Below are positions 15,765 to 29,759 of a DNA stretch of 64,000 bases, in pieces. Every line of letters starts with the position of its first letter. The first letter of the stretch is position 1. Both the position numbers and the translations under genes were made by a program. Origin of the DNA: Melanocharis versteri (lineage: Eukaryota; Chordata; Aves; Passeriformes; Melanocharitidae); NCBI GenBank assembly GCA_013397845.1, contig VZTG01001875.1, positions 208,856-272,855 of the forward strand, read 5' to 3'. Below the pieces are notes generated by a model. It ran no database searches, was not told where the DNA came from, and was given only the letters and a program-made list of their open reading frames with translations.

Positions 15765-15934
15765 ACACACTCTCCAGGGAAGTGGTGGAGTCAACATCAC
15801 TGAAGGTATTTCAAAGATGTGTAGATGTGGCACTCGGGGACATGGTTTCGTGGTGGACTTGGCAGTGCTGGGTTAACAGTTGGACTTGATGATCTTAGAG
15901 GTCTTTTTCAACTAAACAATTTTATGATTCTATG
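15765..15934 (+). mobile_element. CR1 LINE 3' fragment
   Basis: Shows CCAGGGAAGTGGTGGAGTCA, GTAGATGTGGCACTCGGGGA, GTTGGACTTGATGATCTTAG and a TATGATTCTATG terminus. It shares the GGTTAACAGTTGGACT variant with the copy at 58 kb, suggesting the same subfamily. Confidence 0.92.
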
Positions 15935-18900
15935 AATTCAGAAAACAGCAATTGGCAGGAGTCCTACTTTCACTGCAAGCTATTTCCCATTTTTCAGATT
16001 CATCCAATAGTGGTTTTTTTCAGAGATAAACCATCAGCTGAGTGCCTTTCCAACAAATCCTCGTAAAATTTATATACTTAAACTGAGTATGTAGATTTTA
16101 AACATAAAACCTGTGTTTTGTTACCAAATCTAAAAAAAAAATGCAGCTTGGAATTAGTTTACAGCCAAACACACAAAATTCTGATTTTCCTTATTCATCT
16201 TAAGTTTTAAAGAACATGCTATTTAAAAACATTTGTAATTACTGAAGTATGCCTTAACATTTGAAACGCCTAAAAATAAGCATTTAATTCCTGAAACATT
16301 CTCATCCTCCACTGATTTCCATTTAGAGGGAGATGTAATATGGGAAAAATATCTACCATACTTCTAGAAAAAACAAACATACAGTAGTTACTGTTACTCA
16401 GGCAACCAATGTTCGAAAAAAGCTCAGATATATATGTACTTTAAAATTCTAGGCTATTGATCAGTTATTCAGCCAACAGCTGTGTCACCAAAACAAGGTT
16501 CCCCCCTCACTTCTTCCACATCCTCCTCATTTCAACCTTCCCCTCCTACTTCTTTAAAACAAATCTTGCTTGAAAATTAGGAAAACTGACAAAATTGTTA
16601 TTGCCCTCTTCCTAAATTATCTTGACCTTTCAGGAGGAAAATCAAAATCTATTTTCATTTTGGCGTATCTACTTGTAAAATAAGGAAACTGCTTCCCGGA
16701 CCTTGGGGTCAGAAGGTTCACGGGATGTATCAGATTGTTAACCTGAATATCACAGATTATTACACATTTCCCAAGTACCCTGACAGCAAGATAAGTAACT
16801 TTTCCAAGGATAACAAAACTGCCTGGGCACACAACCTGCCTTGGGCTGGAAACCTTGAGAGATTCACCACTTTCTCTAACGGCAGGAAGGGCAATTTACT
16901 GTTTTGAAGAGCTACAGCTGTCCACCTTTCCATTTAGCTCTTCAGACAGTGTTTCTAGTTATGCTTATCACTCTCAAAATGGGAGGAGAAAATAAATTGA
17001 AAAAGGAAAGTAAAAGAAAGTGAGTTCAACACACTTTCATGTCAAGGCAGCTAAGATGCTCAGTCTGTTCCACAGTCAGGGTATGGTCAGTGTTTAAGCT
17101 GCTTTCCAACTCATGTCCTAAAGCTCTACTACAGATGTTTTTCATCTCTTCTGCCAGCCCTCCTCTTCAGCACACAACTTGTCCTGGGCCAGCACTCTCA
17201 GTCATTGCATCAGCTTCATCTGACTTATGCATCTCCGAATCTCTTTCTTCCTCTTAAAACCTTGCCCTTGCCAGCACCTCACTCAGCACTTCACTAACTG
17301 CTCTACTAGCACCGCCTTCCTGGGGCCCTCTCCCACTTCTATCTTGCAAAGGCAGGAGGGATCCTGAGGAAACAAATAGTTCTTTATCAGCAGTGTTTGT
17401 CACTCCCCGTTTGCTCCTGGGCAATCTCTTCCAACCACAAAAATTCAGTTTATCCTCTCTACAGAAAGACTTCACAGATTTACCTCCTACTCCAAGTCTC
17501 TCTCTCTCCCCTTAGCCAAACCAGAAATTTAAACCCTTCTCTCTGACATTTCCTTGGAGTTATCCAGCTATTAGGTTAAGCTCCACACAGAGATGGACAA
17601 ACCTCTTATCTCCCCTCCCATACAAACTTTCCCAAGAGGCTCTTCTTGATTAGCCAGCATCCTGCCAGTCCCTCAGCCTGCAAACTGATCATTATATTCA
17701 ACAAGAAGCTGTATGTCTAAATCCTGTAGAAAGAACATGCATATAGTGTACATAAAATGCAGTCTTTTTTCTGATCTCTTAGACAACTAAATGGTTATTC
17801 CAGTACTCAAGACCTTCCTCCTTTTCTCAGCCTTCAACCAAGTGAATCCAACTTAAAGAATTTCTGAAAAGACATAAGCAATGGTCATCTCCTGCACACT
17901 AGCTCTTTTCCTGCTGTTTAATTCATGTAAACCCTCCCCCCAAACTCTTTTCCCGTAATTTTAATAACCTTCTCAGTCTGTTTTCTCTTAATAATTTTTT
18001 ACTGGTGTTTTATCCTCCATCAGCAGCAAAGCAATTTATCTCACAAAGATGAACTGACTAATCAATCCATTCAACATTTTTTTGACATTTGTCTTTGGAT
18101 GAGATGAAGCCTGTATTAAAATTATCTGGACAGAAATCCAGTAAATACTAATAAAAATGCAAGTGGAAAAAAAGCAGCCGCTCACACTCCACCCTTTCCA
18201 TATTAAATCACTTCCAGGAATTTTTTCATTCCTAATAATTATTGTGGCTCTTTCTATACCGCCTGACGGTTTTCAAAAGACCTTTTAAAGATGTAAAAAC
18301 CGGGATCAGATACAGAATTTGAGTGTTACTGCCATTAATGCCACGCCAGGAGAAGAATGCTTATTTTATAAATCCCATCAACCAAGGATTAAATTAGTCC
18401 TTTCTTCTCTTCCTTTAATGGTGCACTGATACCTTAAGAGCTCTGTATCCAGCTTGATCCCTACACTTTTGCAGAGTTGCTGTTTTCCAGGATGCAGCCT
18501 CTCATGCTTCATGTCTGGAAAACTTTTCACCAAGAAACCTGAACAGCCACATCCTGTATACATACCTTTGGTTTTACTCATCAAAGAGAAATAAATCATT
18601 GTTGTGGCTACTTACTTGTTATTAAAATCTGGTAAACAGCATAACTGGATGCTTTTTTTTTTAAGTTTCTGTCTTAGAAATGAAAATGTTAAATGGCATG
18701 TTGCCGAGGCCCAGTCCTGGAACATCTTGATTCTCAGTATATTTCCCACAGATATCTATTATATTTTACTTATATTTTACAGTCGGCTGCTGCTCCATTC
18801 ACCTGGCAGGCTTCTGCTGATGTGCTGTAATGGTTTTCCCAACAAGAAAGCTGTACTCTACAGAGCCACAAGCTGACAGGCTGACAGAAGAATTAGGAAA

Positions 18901-21900
18901 CCTGTGTCAGTCTCAGCACAGGACCAGCGGCAGATGTGGAAAGACAGGCTGTGGGATCTACTCTGTATTTGTGTGACAGCCCATGGGTCATCAGTTTTTT
19001 GGGTCAGCCAAGAGTAGCTAGGGGGCACAAATGGTTGCGAACTCATCTCTCTCCACTTCGTCCTGTCAGAGCTTATGATGCAGCTCACAGCCTGGCAGCC
19101 ACAGGGTCCAAGGACAAACGCTAAAGGGTACATAGGAAAGAGGATGAGGTTTGACAGGTTATATGCACAAGAAGGAATTTCAGCTTTGGATTCTCACTTT
19201 ACTTATAGTGGTGACAATTTGTGATTGTGCAAAACACGTCCTCACCAGCCTCCTTAGCTTTGTCAGGAGACAGCATTTCATATAATCCTTCACTTTCACC
19301 CCTATTCACAGGGGGAAGAGACACGGGATGAAAGACGATATCCCTCAGCAGCGCCAGCTCCCACAGCAGCCAGAGGCACAACACACTGGTCAAAGGGAAA
19401 TTCTGCTGTGCAAGGTACTTACAGGCCACAAAAAATTGAAGCCCTGTGCCAAGGAGACACACAGTTACATCCTGGAAACTTAAGCAAAATTTAAGTGTAC
19501 GGCTTAGAGAAGAGAGAAGCACATATGAACGCTGGGTAAAGCTCCTTGCTGCACAGTGCCAGCCTAAGCATGCTGTTGCTCAAGCCAGGAGATGAAATTC
19601 CCATGGATTCCCTGAAGCAGAGTAGGAAGCTACTCACCTGCCGCAGTCCTTCCCCTCCTTCCCTCTGGTTTACATATCCCACACCATTTTCTCCTGGCAA
19701 GTGCTATTCAGGTTACCACAGCTCAACAGCTATTTGACTGGCTGGTTCCCAACAGCGAGGTGCTTTTCATCACATCTGATGTGGGAAGCTCTTTAAAGGC
19801 TTTTTAGAGAAAGCAGCTACACGATTTCATGAAGACAGAAAAGCCCAAACCACAGTGATAAAAGGCATTTTAATAGATCCATTCATACTAATACAGGAGA
19901 TACCGTGTGCTGAAAACAGGGAAATACAATACATTTTTAGCATGATAGGCCAGAAGATTTAATTGCTAGCTTTGCTTTGAACCTGACAGCTATTACTACT
20001 CTACTAACTCTCGGATGCACTTCCAAAGAAGCTCTGTCACTTTATATTTTTAAGAAGAGATGGTTGGATTTAACTATCAGGTTTATTATAATATGTATAA
20101 TAGAAAAGCACACAGAATTAAGGCTTCGTGAGAAGACAGTTCGCCACCACATACACACCTGCTCATTAAAAAGCTGGAATGGAAAATGTCTTCCCCATAT
20201 TTATTTCCCCTTCCAACGAAGAATTAACAATCAAAACCTACAGTTAAAACAATGAAATCACGATTTCATATTCATTTTACCAGACGAGCTTTTCTAAGCC
20301 TTCCAGATGATCCCCAAATGCAGTAACGTTGACTAAGTATTGCATGGGTTCCTATAAAAAGGTAGAGGTAGGCATATCCCTATAGGCATTTAAAAAAATA
20401 ATATAATTGTGTAGGGGGGAAAAAATCATTTTTCCACATGGCTAGTCTAATTTCCTAGAGAAAAATATTAAAATAATTTGACCACAATTGGGATCTGAGT
20501 GTGGTGTAAAAACAGTCTAAATTTTGCAACTTTTCTATCCATCCCTCATAATTGTATGAGAACATAAACCCATTTTTAATCCTTCATTTGCAAGTATTTT
20601 TAAAGGTATTGTTCACGTACAAGTACTAGAGAAAAATTAAACTAAAAAGGGGTCTAAGGTTCAGTCTGACTTCGAAATCAACACAAACTTAACCTGACCT
20701 CATTTTGTCAGTCAATCACAAATGGACCAAAGAAGCTGCCAATCATCTCAGATACATTGAAACACACAAGGTATTTGACTGAAAGAAAAAAAGGAAGTAT
20801 TCTCTTTCATTATGAAGATCCTAAAACCACATTCTTTCAATCCTGAAGCATCTACATTCCCTCTTGGAACTTGACCACACAGAAGATGGACCGGGTGAAG
20901 AGAAACACACCGGACAATTCCTTTCAGGCTACGAAGTGGCCGCACAGCACACAAGAGGCACAGATGTGAACTGAGGTACGACAGCACTTTGCATAGCCTA
21001 AGCCAGATGGACTGACTTGGCAATGGCTCCATCACTGCGACTGGCAGTGAGCTGCACAGCCGAAATAAAGGCAAAAACAGGAGGCAAGAAGAAATCGATA
21101 TAATGGCATTATCCCAAAGCATATGCTCCCTGTAACCCTGGAACTTTTGGGGATAGTCTCCCTACCTCCCAGCCTGTTGGATGAGAGCTGTACAGTGACT
21201 ATCAGTACTCTTCTATATCTTGTGCCATATCAGACATTTCCCAAAGGCACTCTATCAGTTAAGAGAGGATTACGGTTCTTGGATGGAAAAAGGAATTAGA
21301 CATGCAAATTATCTTTGGTTTTCTGCACTGAGTTTCCCATGTAGTCTCAAAACCAAGTCAACCAACCAATACCCTCCTCATAACACACACGGGAGAACAC
21401 AGGGACAGTGTGTGAAAAGAGGGAAAAGATCCAAATAGTAATTGTCATGAAGGAAAATACAGCTCCACATACAGAGCACACAGCCCCTTCCCTGTGTACT
21501 CATTTATGACAAGGCACGCAATGCTGCAATTCATAACACCAAAGCAACCAAAAGCTTTTATTCAACCTGGCTGCCTTCATGGCTAACACCAGACAAGCCT
21601 CTGAAAAGGTTCTGGAATAACTCACATCTTTCCCAGCATACAGCGCTGCTCATTCATTGATGGGCACATCAAGCCTTCACACATTAAGAATTCATGCAAT
21701 TTAAGATGTACCATCAGATGTCCAACATTTGCTCATTTGGGGACAGACTGCCCCAAAGCCACTCTTTGCATCTGCATACTTTGCATATGTGGTACTTCCC
21801 CGGAATAGACGACATCTACAAAAGTATACCGCATTGAGAGGAAAACCACTGTATTTACATTATTGTTTTCTGAGGAGTTCATATATTTTTTTCTTTGACA

Positions 21901-22699
21901 GTTTCATTATACTCCTTAACTGTTAACATCCACAGAAAAAGCCAACATTTAAATCAAGCAAATATATTTGGAAATAATTTATGCAAAGTATCTCTATTTC
22001 AAAATATCCTCATTTCCTTATTTCCATGTACTGAATGGCTGCTGAGTAGGAAGAAGAATATGGAGGAGAAGAAACTGGAGGAGGCTTTTTGTTATATTAT
22101 TATTATGAAAAGTAACTTGTTTTAGAGATATATGAAAACAGCGTATTGAGGGAAAAAGTTCTCTGCTAAATGAGGGAATTTCTTCTGATCCCTGCAGACT
22201 TTCCATCACTGTAGGTATGTAATAGCTCTAAATGTCAGGAGCCATCTCAATTAAAGAGAAAGTCAATTTGGCACTTAGACTCTCTAAGCACATATTGATG
22301 CAATCACAGAAGGTTCTGTTACAAAGCTCTCTTTAGCATTCAATAAATGCATTAAAACATGATGTGATTTATCTGATGCATATATTCAAAAATAAGGTGT
22401 CCATATAAAATAGGAACACAAGTCTTTAAAATTATTTTTAATTTTCTTGTTACAGCATTTCCTGTTTTCAGGTAGTGGAGTTCTACATATCTTCACTGAA
22501 CGAAAAAAATCAAAGCCTGATGAACGTCTGGGAACAATTTCATTGAGTAACCTCCATTTTTCTCCCACCCAAGCACTGAAACGGCTGGACAGCAAACACA
22601 AAAACTTTAGCTAATATGAAATACCTAAACTCAGCTCCCACAAAGAGCATTCCCTACACATTTCTAGGAAGACCTATTTGCTGATAGTCAGATACTAAC

Positions 22700-22885
22700 C
22701 TTCTGCAGCCTTTCAGCAATTTCCAAGAGCTCAGATATATATTTGTCGTTTCTTTGACTGTAAAGATTTAACTTTTTTAAGAAAATTATTTCCTCTCTTT
22801 CCTGTAAAGCTCCAGATACTGTGAATTCTACACAACCAGTAGTGCTGGATATGTCCCATGTTAAGGCAATCATATGGAAACTCCC
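22700..22885 (-). other. Candidate unrecognised internal exon
   Basis: On the minus strand a 186-nt segment lies between a TTTTCTCAATACCAG acceptor and a GTTAGT donor. It is open for exactly 62 codons, phase 0 at both ends, reading GSFHMIALTWDISS near the start and KYISELLEIAERLQK at the end. The acidic, leucine-spaced C-terminal half could be helical. I do not recognise the family, and no partner exon was found. An open frame of this size by chance is not rare. Confidence 0.2.
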
Positions 22886-25800
22886 CTGGTATTGAGAAAA
22901 CAAGTGGATTTTCACATTAGTTGAGGTGATTTTGATAGGACATCCTTATGTGCACATATTGTTTTACCCAGGAGCTCTCCAGGTTATAATTTTAGTAACA
23001 CCCTGTCCAGTGCAGCACAAAAACTGTTTTGTTTTGCAGGGTTTTTTGTGGGCTTTTTTTCCCTCCAAAAATAGCACCATCTTTGCCCTTCCACAGTTCA
23101 AGATCAGAATTGGCTGTTACCACAGTGAAAATACACTGTTATTTCAATGAAAAGGATGGGTTCAGTCTCATGGGCAGAGAAATGAAGCTGCATGAGAAAA
23201 GATACTAAGGTGAAAGGGAAAAAGCAGAGATCCTCACTGACCCTGCTGCCTTGCAGCAATCCCTCCTGAAGCTGCCACTAACAGCAGTGGTGCCTGCCAG
23301 CAAAATGGTACATCACTATTATATGTGATATAAATAAATTATATGTGCACAATAAAGGGGCACGATGGTTTGACTCTTCCTTATATTGGCAGCTGTGGTG
23401 AATCATCCCACCCAAAAGCAACTATTCCTATTAATAAAAGTAACAAGGACATGCCTGTGTTGGTCTGAAGACCAATACAGTAGAATTACAGAGGACAAGA
23501 AACAAAATCAAACCAAAGAAACCCCCCGAAAAAGCCCACACAGACCTTTCAGACAAGACAGAGCAAAAGAGTAAACGTTCCAAAAAATAGCAGCCCCTGA
23601 AACACATTTACCTGTAACTATAAAAAAGCTCCACAGCAGCAGTCTAAATCAAAAAGCAGGGAACACAGTCATAAACATTGTATTTAATTCAAATCTGTGA
23701 ACTTCAGCTTTTTAAGGAGCTAATGGAAATGTGAAGTGACTGATGCAAATATTTAGCACTAACTGACAGTTTGTTAGAAAGACTATCACACTCTTTGAGT
23801 CGTCTACGAATTTGTCATACCTTAATTTTTGACTAAATATGTAACATGAACTGAAGTTAGAACTACCCTGTTGCTCCCTCTGAAGTGAAATTTTATTTTT
23901 AAGACAATGACAACCTGGAACAAAAGAGAACAGAAGACAGAGAAGTGGCTTATCACACTCCTAGTGACTCTACAGATGCAAAGGGGGTAAGACAGTAAAA
24001 CCACTAAACTATTATGTTTCACGCTCAAAGAAAGCCAGTGGTAAAACATTTAAGAATGGATTTTCAGACATAAATCCGTGCAAAGTAAATGGCCAATGCT
24101 GCTGCTCCAGTGGGACATCACATCATGCAAGAAAGGAGATAGGTGATGTGAGGTTACACATTCTGAACACCACCACACCTGATGCCCAGTGACAGCAGCA
24201 GTTTGATGGAGCCAAGCTGATTGCTCCAACAAGCAGCAGAGGTGAAAAACTACAGTGGAGAGAAGGATGAACTCACTCTGCAGAGAATTGCTCCCTCAGA
24301 GCCACAAAGATTCAAAGTACAGGGCACAACCAAACACACAGAGCAGAGCCAACAACAGCATGGAGAGGTGCCAGGGTCAGCAGCATTGCTTTGAGCAAGC
24401 TTCACACAGCACCAATTCTTCCAGCATAACCTTCCCCAAGGCCAGGGACTGTCACATCACACACTAAAGAGAAACAAACAAGCTTGTAGCCTTGAGATAA
24501 ACTTACACCCGGCAGGTGAGGATGAATGGATGAGCATCCACAAACTCAGAAAGTTTTTAAGTGCTTACCATCAGAACTACTGGTAATACATACTGCACCC
24601 TTAGGAAGAGGCTGGCTTCAGCTCCTGTAACAGCTACAAGGTTCACCACCATGTTGTGCTTAACCTGTACCGGTTTCACTTCTCAGTGATTAACAGGAAG
24701 AGATAACTGCTCTGTTTTATCTGAGGCACAAAGCTTAGGACCTCAGCTGGGTCTTTGGAGCAAGCCAGAGCCCAGCAGGCTCCAAGTCCGGTCCTGAGGA
24801 TAAACAAGACCAAACCTCAAGATAGAATAAGCATCAGCAGCCCATCGGAGCTGGCACAAGCATCCTGCAGCCGTGACTGTGGTTACCCTACCTCTCACAG
24901 CTTTCCATCGACAGTGAGACCTAATGAATACTGTCACATCTTTGCTAGAAAGCTAGACACACGCACACAACCAAGAAACAGTAACTGACACAAGCATAAC
25001 CTACTAATTTAAAGTAGAGAGAAATCACCAGCAAACCTTTCAAAATAGAAGATGTCAACAAATATCAGAAGTACAAGAAAAAGAAATGGAAAGCTTTAAT
25101 AAAAGTTGTGGCTTCGTTTGGTTGTTTTGTTGGTTTTTTTTAAATTTAAATATCGTCTGCCTTTCCACAAATCTAACACACCTTATATACCCTCAACACG
25201 TATCTTTTGGTCAGCACTTTTTCCACAAAAGTAAGAACAGACAGCACACATCAAAGGTAAAAGTAATGCATAATTAATCTGAGAAAGTAGGTGTAGGTGT
25301 TTTCTCCTCTAGGCTCCAACTGCATGACAGGAAATACATAATTCATGAAGGAAGATGATGGTACAACATTAATCAAGTCAGCATGACAAGACAAACAAAG
25401 ACCACAAGACATATTCAACAGATAGCAGTGTGCAAAAGTGATCAGCTAACTGAAAGGTTCACACAGAGTCTGTTTACAGAAAACAAATACTGAGGAGAAA
25501 TACAGAAATAAGACTGAACTGTTTCAGTTTGCATCCTTCTAAGTCTTGTTCTGTTTGGGGAACAATACAACTACAAAAAAACTTTCTGGGTGTCTAAAGA
25601 ATTGCTATTACAAAGAAAAATAAAAGACAAGAGTTAAGATAATCATTTTAACAAACAGGAATTCACATAAGCAGGACATGTACGAAGAACAATGATAAAA
25701 TAAAATCTTTAAAAAAACCCCAATGAATCTTTCTCATCATGCACTTTTTGCCATATTATAAAGCTACTTGGGGCTAAAGGCTAAACACTTGCTCCTCTTC

Positions 25801-26655
25801 ATATTCAAAATTGTTGCAAAAATATTCAGAAATGAAGGAACAGTATAATTTGAAATAGTGTCAAAAAATAGGAACACAATGTAAACTGATTTGTAAGCAA
25901 CTGAGCCAGTAAAACACAGTTTCCTAGGAATGTGTGTCAAAGTTGCAGGAAGAGTTCAGACTTCAATCTGTCCTTCAGCAGTCATCATTCCATCTGCCGA
26001 GGGTACCTACTGCCAGAAAAGGTGTAGGTTTATTGGAGATAAGCTACCACCCTCTCACAAATGCAACTGGAATTTCTCAAAAGGTTTAGAAATTACAAGA
26101 ATGAAAGACATTCAGAGAGTTGCATGCAATCTCTTATTTTCTCAGAAAACCCGGCTAAAAAAATATATACACTGACTGCAAATAGCTTTGCCTTGGACTT
26201 TGAGTTTCTGTTACAAGACTGCACTGGAGACACGAGCCTGACCACACAAGTCGCAGAGCATTGCTCTCATTCTGTCTGGGTGGATGTATTTCTTAATACG
26301 GGAATACAGAGATGAAGGGAAAACTGTTTCCCTTAAGTAGGAATAGAAGGAAACCCAGACCTAAAAAATATTCATTTTCCTCCTAAGAGGACAAACATTG
26401 TCTGAAGCATCAGGCCCAGAAAAATACAGTTGCTTCATGGAATGCAGCAAGACCCCTCCCATCACCCCAGGGAAGGGGCATTTGGGCAACGAGCAGACTC
26501 TGCTCACCCATATCACCACAGCCATCCTGTGTGGTCACTGCAGGGAGGCAGCCCTGACTGAAAACATTTTGTAAGAGGACAGAATGCAGCCACTTCTGAT
26601 GCTTTCTGTCAGACTTGCCCCCATCAGATGCCGTTTAGAGAAATGAAAAGTAAAA

Positions 26656-26740
26656 AATATGTATTTATATACATACATTACATAAAATATTGTATACAGC
26701 ATATGTTTTACATACATACACATATAAAAGTACATATAAA
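26656..26740. repeat. AT-rich (ACAT/TATA) microsatellite
   Basis: Imperfect TACATACATACACATATA-type repeats. Confidence 0.75.
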
Positions 26741-27232
26741 GGGAAATTAATATCCGTGAGATTATAAAATCCACGCACAGATCCTCATCAGCGATAAAAC
26801 AAGAAGCAAATCAACTGTTAAACAGCAATGAGAGAAATAATAAGCATAGGAAAAAGCTGATCATGTACCAGATTATCAAGGGCCAATAATGGATTTTTGC
26901 TTCAATATATTTTCCTAATTCATTTTCACATTGCTCATATTTCATATTCCTGGCTAAATACAAGAGTCCTCTGCAAGGACTGGATGTGTAGAGCAGTATA
27001 CAGTTCTTATCCTATATATGATCTGTTTACTAGAGACTGAGTTGAGACAAAGGCTGGTCAGCTGAAACTGTCTCCAAGAACCACAGTGACAGCTTTCATA
27101 GCTAGTAGCTCATGCTGGAGTTTTATGGTTACAGGAAATAACCCAAATACTCCAGAAACATACCAGTCAGTAAAATTTCCAAGTGAAATTCAAGAATAAA
27201 GACTCCAAAACTAAGGAATCTGGCTGCTCACA

Positions 27233-27282
27233 AGCAAAGCAGTGATCAGGGCAAGCAAAGCAGGGATCAGGGCAAGCAAAGC
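27233..27282. repeat. 21-bp tandem repeat, 2.4 copies
   Basis: The unit AGCAAAGCAGNGATCAGGGCA occurs twice, followed by a partial third copy. The 21-base period leaves the frame open, giving an IRASKAG repeat in one frame. It is probably a chance duplication. Confidence 0.8.
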
Positions 27283-29759
27283 TGAACATTTGTACGTAAT
27301 GAAAAAAATTACACCTGAACCTGGTAAGTTAGAATTTTATTTTCCAGACAACCTGCAAGACCCACATTCTGAAGTATTTCAGATGATCCACTGGACATCA
27401 GGAAGAAGAAAAAGTTTGTATTAAATAAGCTTAATGTATTTCTTCAATCACGAGTCATTTCCATTCAATATAAACAGGATGTAGTTGTATTAAACTGTCA
27501 TCATGATACCTGGAGGATAACAGCAAGGCGTTTCAATGCAACAAGCTACCACTCACTTGCTATTCTTCAAATGAAAAGATGAAAATGCTGCTGTAAAAAT
27601 GAAATGGCATAGTCATGCCAAGACTAGAACCACCCAAGATATCCTGTCCTCACAGTAAATAAAAAGTTACCAGACATACTGATTCACCTTCTCTGTTCCT
27701 CATTTTCTTCAGCCTTTTTGGGAAAAGACACTTCATGGTGCTACCACTATAAGTGGCACCATCAGCAAACAATCAAGCTATTTGAAAATCCATTTTGTAC
27801 TATCACTGCCAGCTTCAGAATTTGCTGACTGCATACGCAGAAAAACTGTAAGCATTTCTGATCCCAGTTGATTAGGAAATACAAAAAACATTCCTATCAC
27901 TTTGCAGCAAGCAGCCAGAAGAGCAAGTATATTTTCAACAGCTCCTCCCAGCCATCAGAAGTGAAAAACAGACATTATCATTATGATCTTTTTGTCTGAT
28001 CTCTTTCAAAACGTCAGGGAAAGATAAATTTTATGAGCTTGTTTTACGAGCTTTATGAGCGATACAGAAAAGGATCTTGCCTTATAAAAGAACAGCTGAC
28101 CACAGCCTAAGACACAGCAGAATCACTACACCATTCCAACTGAGTGGTGGGTTAGCTTGCAATTGTTTTCCATTTCCTTTTTCAAGATGTAAAAAGGAAC
28201 ACACTGAAAAGCAAGTCTTCTAATCAAACCACTAGACTACTAACTCCACTGCATAACTATTGATACTAATCCACAGGAAATATGGTGATAAGTATAACGG
28301 GTTCCAATTCCCCTGCTGCATCATGTCTCCAGGAGAGAAAAGGTCTGTGCTTGCAGACCAGGCTGCAGGATGATCAGAGCCATTATTTTTCCCTGAATCA
28401 GCACTGGGAAGGCAAAAAGAGTTTTCTGCCAGCCTATGAGAGCATTCTTGTAAATACGGCAGATACACTGAAGCCATTCATACCCACTGTATGACACTGC
28501 AGCCAAAACTCATGTTTAAGACAGCAGCTTTGTCCTTTGGCTTAACTGAAAGAAAAGTTGTCAGAAGTTATAAAAAACCCCCACATGAAATCTGACAAAT
28601 ACTTGGAATGTAGTACTGGGGAAAAAAAAAACAACCCACACTTAAAACCAAAAAAGTTAAGCAAATATATAGTCTTTTTCCCCCTACAAATTATTGCCTT
28701 AAAATACTGAATCAGGCAGAAAAACCAACCTGTAAGTGAATGTAACTTATAATATTGTGCTTCAAGGGCAAAAATCTACAATAACTGCAGACAACAAACA
28801 CATGATTTGATCTAGCAGCTCCTAGGATATGAATCATGGTGATTTAGATATGAGGGGAAATCAACTCTCTGTTTTACGTAAAGGATGGCTTATTCAAAGT
28901 AGTTATATCAAACTGAAACACCCATTGTAGTATTATTTCAATCATGGATGATTTCTCTCGCTCGTAATACACAGATTGCACAAGAGGATAACGATAATGA
29001 GATATGATGGCCAGGGAAAGGGGGGAAAGTAAAGAAATAAAACTTCATCCCAGGGGTCAAGGATGGTAGGGGGGGAAATCTTGTCTTTTTCAAGACACTC
29101 CTAAACAAAAGGAACTATTTCTCCCTCCAATCACCACTCTTCTCACTTGATCTTGCTTCTCTTGGGTATTTAACAAACTTCATGTCAGGACACTTTGATA
29201 CCTCAGTGCCAGGAAAAAATGATCTGTTTTCTCACACCGTAAAGTCCCATTTAAGTATAAACTAAGCATTTTCATTAAAGGCACAAATCTCCCCTTCACC
29301 ACACTACAATCCCACACACTCTTTTACCCCCCCCAATCACCCCTTCACTAGCCTCTGATGCCTGTGAGAAGCACACAGAAGCAGACAGGCTAGCCACCAG
29401 AAGTTTAAACTACTGATGTAATCTCTCCAGTAGCACTCTGCCCAACAACATGTAACTTCAGTTTAGCCACTCCTGGGCCAGCAGTGATAAGCTAATGTGA
29501 AATGAAGCAATCCGTTTCACAATGTAAACAGTCGTTTGGCTACACGGGGAGCAACATAAACAAATGGATCTATTTATAAATCATCATTTATGCTTGTTGT
29601 AGAACAGAAATATTATGTTCCAGGGCAGAAGTAACAGTATTTCCAAGAATACAGCAAAAATTCAAACAGCTGATATCTTCTTCCATCAGCCTGCCCCACT
29701 GGCGCTCCCTGTTCCAGTTCTACAAAAGCAATAAACATACGATGCAGGGCCTAATCTGT

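Larger units (their letters stand above)
15935..29759. other. Non-coding DNA, no recognised gene
   Basis: Nearly 14 kb with no recognised exon, RNA gene or long repeat. Small items are an AT/CA microsatellite near 26.7 kb, a 21-bp tandem repeat near 27.2 kb, and one splice-bounded open segment at 22700-22885 on the minus strand. Confidence 0.55.

Noticed and set aside
16640..16840. Possible MIR-type SINE (AAATAAGGAAACTGC and AAGATAAGTAACTTTTCCAAGG)
   Set aside because: The two MIR-like pieces are too far apart and lie in a sequence that otherwise does not follow the MIR consensus.
20748..21122. 124-codon minus-strand open frame with a hydrophobic start
   Set aside because: The leucine/cysteine-rich part gives an apparent signal peptide, but there is no homology or splice context.
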